In this document: one piece after another, positions 60,991-64,000 of the stretch
How the letters are laid out: every line of letters begins with the position of its first letter
How positions within the stretch are numbered: position 1 is the first letter of the stretch
Origin: Metellina segmentata
Lineage: Eukaryota; Arthropoda; Arachnida; Araneae; Tetragnathidae
Assembly (NCBI GenBank): GCA_947359465.1
Contig: OX375881.1
Span: 32,095,742-32,159,741, forward strand
Reading direction: 5' to 3'
DNA length: 64,000 nucleotides
Notes under the pieces: generated by a model
Told to the model about the DNA's origin: nothing
Database searches by the model: none
The model's input: the letters and a program-made list of their open reading frames with translations, nothing else
Made by a program: the position numbers and the translations under genes

Positions 60991-61114
60991 ACATGTTGAA
61001 CTGGCAGCATGCAATCCCTTAAGATGAGGAAGTAACATTAGGCTCCAAAATTTCAGATTGTAGTTGAGGTTGGGGAGCGGATATATTGTTTTGGGGTTTT
61101 ATGGTATTTATTAT

Positions 61115-61181
61115 TATGGCCACATTTGGTCAAACTGTGTCAAACACAAAAAATACAATACCAAGTAATTATGAAAAGAAA
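61115..61181 (+). repeat. Small dispersed repeat (GGCCACATTTGGTCAA)
   Basis: GGCCACATTTGGTCAAACTG then TGTCAAACACAAAAA resembles GGCCACATATTTGGTCAAGC then TGAGCCAAACACACAAAA at 42,207 and, less well, GGGCCATATTTTGTCAAGCT at 41,509. The family is unknown to me. Confidence 0.5.
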
Positions 61182-61500
61182 GGTAGGTATAGGTAGGTAT
61201 TTAATTAACGTCGAACAGGGGCAACAGAAAGGTTTATTGGAAACGGTCCCGGGATCAAATCGGAAAAGAAAGATACAAGGACAACACCACGTAATTTTGA
61301 TCCAAGATCAGATGACGAGGTCACACCTGAGCTGGAATACCACTCTTAAAACTTCTACACCACACCAACGTGAGGACATTTGAGGCCACGACGGATTAGC
61401 GTGCACCAGACCCGTTGGAAACGATGGTCTTTGTTTGGATTCGAACTCGCAACCACTCGGTTGCCCATCCGTTACTCTTCCAACAGGGCTACCAAGGCCC
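61182..61500 (-). mobile_element. SINE copy, main family, full length
   Basis: The reversed 3' tail is GGTAGGTATAGGTAGGTATT, followed by TAATTAACGTCGAACAGGGG, ACAACACCACGTAATTTTGA, ACACCACACCAACGTGAGGA and CCACGACGGATTAGCGTGCA. At the right end, GGATTCGAACTCGCAACC holds the B box and GTTACTCTTCCAACAGGGCT the A-box region. This copy best shows the SINE's full order. Confidence 0.88.
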
Positions 61501-61789
61501 GGAATGAAGAGGAAGAAGAGTAAGTTCGCTTGGGTATCATGTGGTCGCGAACCGTATGTTTGTCAAATTAAACCCTATGAGAAATGAAAATACCACTATG
61601 ATAATTTGTGTCCGCAAAACCCGTACACATCTAAAGGTGATGAACCCCTGAGAGCGAGCGTGTGCGCGAGTAGTATAAAACAAAACTATAATTACATATG
61701 ATGTTGCGCAATGCAAGTCAAGCAGACTCGACCCACCAAACTCGGATGCGATCATCATGAGGCTGCAAACAAATTTGTGGTTCGTCTAA

Positions 61790-62220
61790 GGCCGGTGCAC
61801 ACATCCGGATTTTCAACGTGCGGCGCCGCTGCCGCAACGCAAGTGCGGTCTGCGATACATTAGATCCAATGGAGCAGTGCACACATGCCTCCAGCGCCGC
61901 TGCGGCGACGCACGTCCAACTTGCGTGCAATTTGTACCGCAGTTCCCCACGGCGCCGCACATGAGCCTCCGTTCTGTAGTACCTTCTTTTCATATCAAAT
62001 GGAATATAAATAATAATTAATAAATGGTTGTATCCAGTAACATCTATTTTGTTTCAAACTATACTTTTTTGTACACCAAGTAAGCGAAGTAAACACGTTT
62101 TCTTCGATAGAATATGTATCGCAAATGGCGCGAAATGACTTCGTGCGTCATTTCACCGTTATGTGTGCATAGTTGGGCTTCGGTGCAGCACGTTGAAAAA
62201 CCGGATATGTGCAACCGGCT
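61790..62220 (+). mobile_element. Harbinger-like MITE, complete, 431 bp
   Basis: Third copy of the family, flanked by TAA on both sides (61,787-61,789 and 62,221-62,223). The left end is GGCCGGTGCACACATCCGGA and the right end, inverted, is a diverged AGCCGGTTGCACATATCCGG. The right subterminal GCGGCGCC palindrome seen in the 38.5-kb copy is deleted here. Same orientation as the 38,482 copy. Confidence 0.88.
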
Positions 62221-62314
62221 TAAGAAAGCGATCGTTCCATTCGTTTCTACTACTACAAAATATGTTTCGCGTTGTGAGTAATGAAACTGCCATGTTTCGT
62301 CTTTAAAAACAGAT

Positions 62315-62645
62315 TGGGTGGCAGCTCATATGTTGACCTCGTCATCTGACCATGGTTCAAAATTGCGTATTCACCTTTACACTACGACGCTTAGATTTTT
62401 TCAACTGTCTCACAAAACGGTTCTTTCGCTTGCATCTCCGACAGCCTCCCTTACCTAATTACCTAACTTGAACTTCCTTTCATAGTATTGTGTGGCGTAT
62501 CGTTTGTCTTGAAGAGTCTTCTTCATTTTCCCCAAGGCGTTCACACCTCACGGTCAAAGGTCAGTCGCTGACAGCTCGTAAATGGTGAGGTGGTAATGTC
62601 CTCGGATGGATCTCCAGTGAGACTCTAATAAAAATACCTACCTAA
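62315..62645 (+). mobile_element. Two decayed SINE fragments, main family
   Basis: 62,318-62,370 (TGTTGACCTCGTCATCTGAC, CATGGTTCAAAATTGCG) and 62,565-62,645 (TGGTGAGGTGGTAATGTCCT, AAAAATACCTACCTAACC) match parts of the SINE body and tail. Unrelated sequence lies between them. Confidence 0.5.
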
Positions 62646-62689
62646 CCGAAAACTGACGTAAAAAATAATATTATAGCTCATTATTGAGT

Positions 62690-62830
62690 TAGGTATTTTA
62701 ATTAACGTCATACCAGAGCAATTCAACGACAATTGGTGACGGTCCTGTTTCAAACTCCAAGGGAAAGACTAGAGGAAATACGAAATTTTGAACCACGGTA
62801 AAAGGACGATCATACAATGCGGGTAAGGAT
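62690..62830 (-). mobile_element. SINE 3'-end fragment, main family
   Basis: TTAGGTATTTTAATTAACGT, CATACCAGAGCAATTCAACG and TTTTGAACCACGGTAAAAGG match the reversed SINE 3' end. It faces the previous fragment tail to tail. Confidence 0.72.
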
Positions 62831-63435
62831 TCAAAAGTGTCGACTTGCTCCATTCCACTTCTTAATGTACAACAAGAAGAAATTCGGAAAATGCAAATTA
62901 CCAAAAATCTTGAGAAAGCCTTTAATATTTTATAAATAAAGACATGAAATTACGCGCTTCTTCGAAAGGAAATGCTTAGTTATCTTTAAAAAAAATTATT
63001 TTCATACTCAGCTCTTTGTATAGTCTTTGCTTTTAATAAGCAACAGGAACTATCTAAAAAAACGTATTTGCCAGTTGCGGATATTTACGCGGAAAACACA
63101 ACTAAAATATTTAAAACATCAAAGCGGAAAAAATGGACAGTTTAACAGCACTTATATTAAAGAAATAAGAATACAGCTTTGAAAACTAAAATATTAAGCA
63201 GCAAAAAATAAAAGCAATTATTTTTTTAGGTTTACAAAATAATGCTCTATTTTTTAGACATTAAATACCCTTGCGATAAAGATTGGTGTAAATGAATAAC
63301 TAGGCGACCAAAAAATGAATTTAGAGATGGTTTTTTGAACACGTATAATGCATCACGTTCATTATTTTTTGTTTACAAAATAACGCGCAGCATATTTAAG
63401 GATGCTTCGTAAGCTTTTAAGTAATAAGGGACATA
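62831..63435. other. Unique AT-rich sequence, no gene seen
   Basis: Nothing recognised. The TA at 63,434-63,435 borders element E. Confidence 0.5.
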
Positions 63436-64000
63436 AACTCTATAACAAAAACAAATCGACCTCCCAAGTAGGAGTGGTGCCAGGCTCGATTAACTTGGAA
63501 CAGCACTGACTTGGGATGTATAGACTTTAGTGACGAGTCCCGTTTCCAACTGTGTCCTGAAGACAACCACATACGTGTAGACTTCCAGGGCAGCGTGGGG
63601 CACATGCTCTTACTACATGCACGCATAACATGCCCACAACAGGGCGTTATGGTCTGGGGTGCCATCTTCTTTGATTGCCAGATCGTTTTGGTAGCCATTT
63701 TTGGCACACTTACAGCACAGAGGTACGTAGGCGATATTCCACGATCGGTTGTGTTAAAGATCCTTTTGCGACATCCCGGACTTACTGTCAACAAGATAAT
63801 GCCCGGCCATACACGGCTCGTGTTACTACTAATTGTCTTTAAGCTTTCCGATCACTTCCTTCGCCCCAGCTAGGTCTCCTGATCTCTCTCCCATAGAGCA
63901 CAGTTGGGACGTTACGGGAAGGCGATTGCAACCATCCCGGAATGTTGACCATTCAGCCCGACAGTTGGAGACAATTTGGCAAGAAATTCCTCATACTTTT
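63436..64000 (+). mobile_element. Tc1-like transposon, second copy of family A, runs off the window (element E)
   Basis: Starts after TA (63,434-63,435) with AACTCTATAACAAAAACAAA then TCGACCTCCCAAGTAGGAG, matching the terminus of element A. The 5' part of the transposase gene is missing: the terminal repeat is joined within about 15 bp to the codons just before the first catalytic motif. Orientation is opposite to element A. The other end lies beyond 64,000. Confidence 0.88.
63484..64000 (+). pseudogene. Tc1-like transposase pseudogene of element E, lacking its N-terminus
   Basis: The surviving frame reads ARLTWNSTDLGCIDFSDESR then FQLCPEDN, so the first catalytic aspartate (FSDESRF) is intact, unlike in element A. 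It continues QQGVMVWGAIFFD and GTLTAQRYVGDIPRSVVLK. A one- or two-base change near 63,793 shifts the frame to QQDNARPYTARVTTNCL with the second aspartate and a stop. A further shift near 63,862 leads to ARSPDLSPIEHSWDVTGRRL with the glutamate and QLETIWQEIP at the window end. The helix-turn-helix half (about 130 residues) is deleted. The spacing between the last two acidic residues, reading through the shifts, is again 32. Confidence 0.86.

Noticed and set aside
61718..61993. 91-codon minus-strand frame, and the 37,062-37,659 frames, as genes
   Set aside because: They translate the GC-rich ends of the Harbinger-like MITEs.

Overview
The window is eukaryotic, AT-rich nuclear DNA with no convincing single-copy protein-coding gene, rRNA gene or functional tRNA gene. 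Its content is satellite DNA, minisatellites, decayed DNA transposons, short non-autonomous elements and tRNA-derived SINEs. The Tc1-like, piggyBac-like and Harbinger-like remnants plus an abundant tRNA-headed SINE fit an arthropod; a spider is my best guess, by inference only.

Layout. 1-23,862 is one satellite array cut by the window's left edge. It is built from 25-bp monomers grouped into a 75-bp trimer (X-Y-Z), which is grouped again into duplicated blocks of about 0.7-3 kb. The 25-bp register is the same at both ends of the array: the X motif starts at 16 and at 23,766, exactly 950 x 25 bp apart. Long reading frames on both strands of the array are by-products of the 75-bp period.

23,863-48,400 is AT-rich intergenic DNA with dispersed remnants: two inverted pieces of a mariner/Tc1-superfamily transposase (26.1-26.5 kb), a complete but dead Tc1-like element (26,562-27,966), SINE copies, Harbinger-like MITEs (37.2 and 38.5 kb), two notable hairpins (34.4 and 38.4 kb), a 30-bp minisatellite (44.3-44.8 kb) and a truncated Tc1-like element with DD36E spacing (45.8-46.45 kb).

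48,412-56,480 is rich in tandem repeats linked to SINEs: a 12-unit, 174-bp satellite joined to a SINE fragment, a third Tc1-like family (51,701-53,240), a 312-bp tandem duplication, a SINE expanded internally by a 44-bp minisatellite, and a three-unit tandem repeat of roughly 330 bp interrupted by a full-length SINE with target-site duplications.

56,481-64,000 holds more SINE pieces, a TTAA-flanked piggyBac-like mini-element with a short N-terminal coding remnant, a 103-bp tandem duplication, a Tc1-like fragment, a third Harbinger-like MITE, and the left part of a second copy of the 26.5-kb Tc1 family that runs off the window.

No genes work together here. The structure is one of repeat birth: nested satellite amplification, SINE-associated tandem expansion and non-autonomous transposons. 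The strongest candidates for something undescribed are the register-locked 25/75-bp satellite with its embedded dyad, the miRNA-like hairpin at 34.4 kb and the 32-residue D-to-E spacing shared by two Tc1-like copies.
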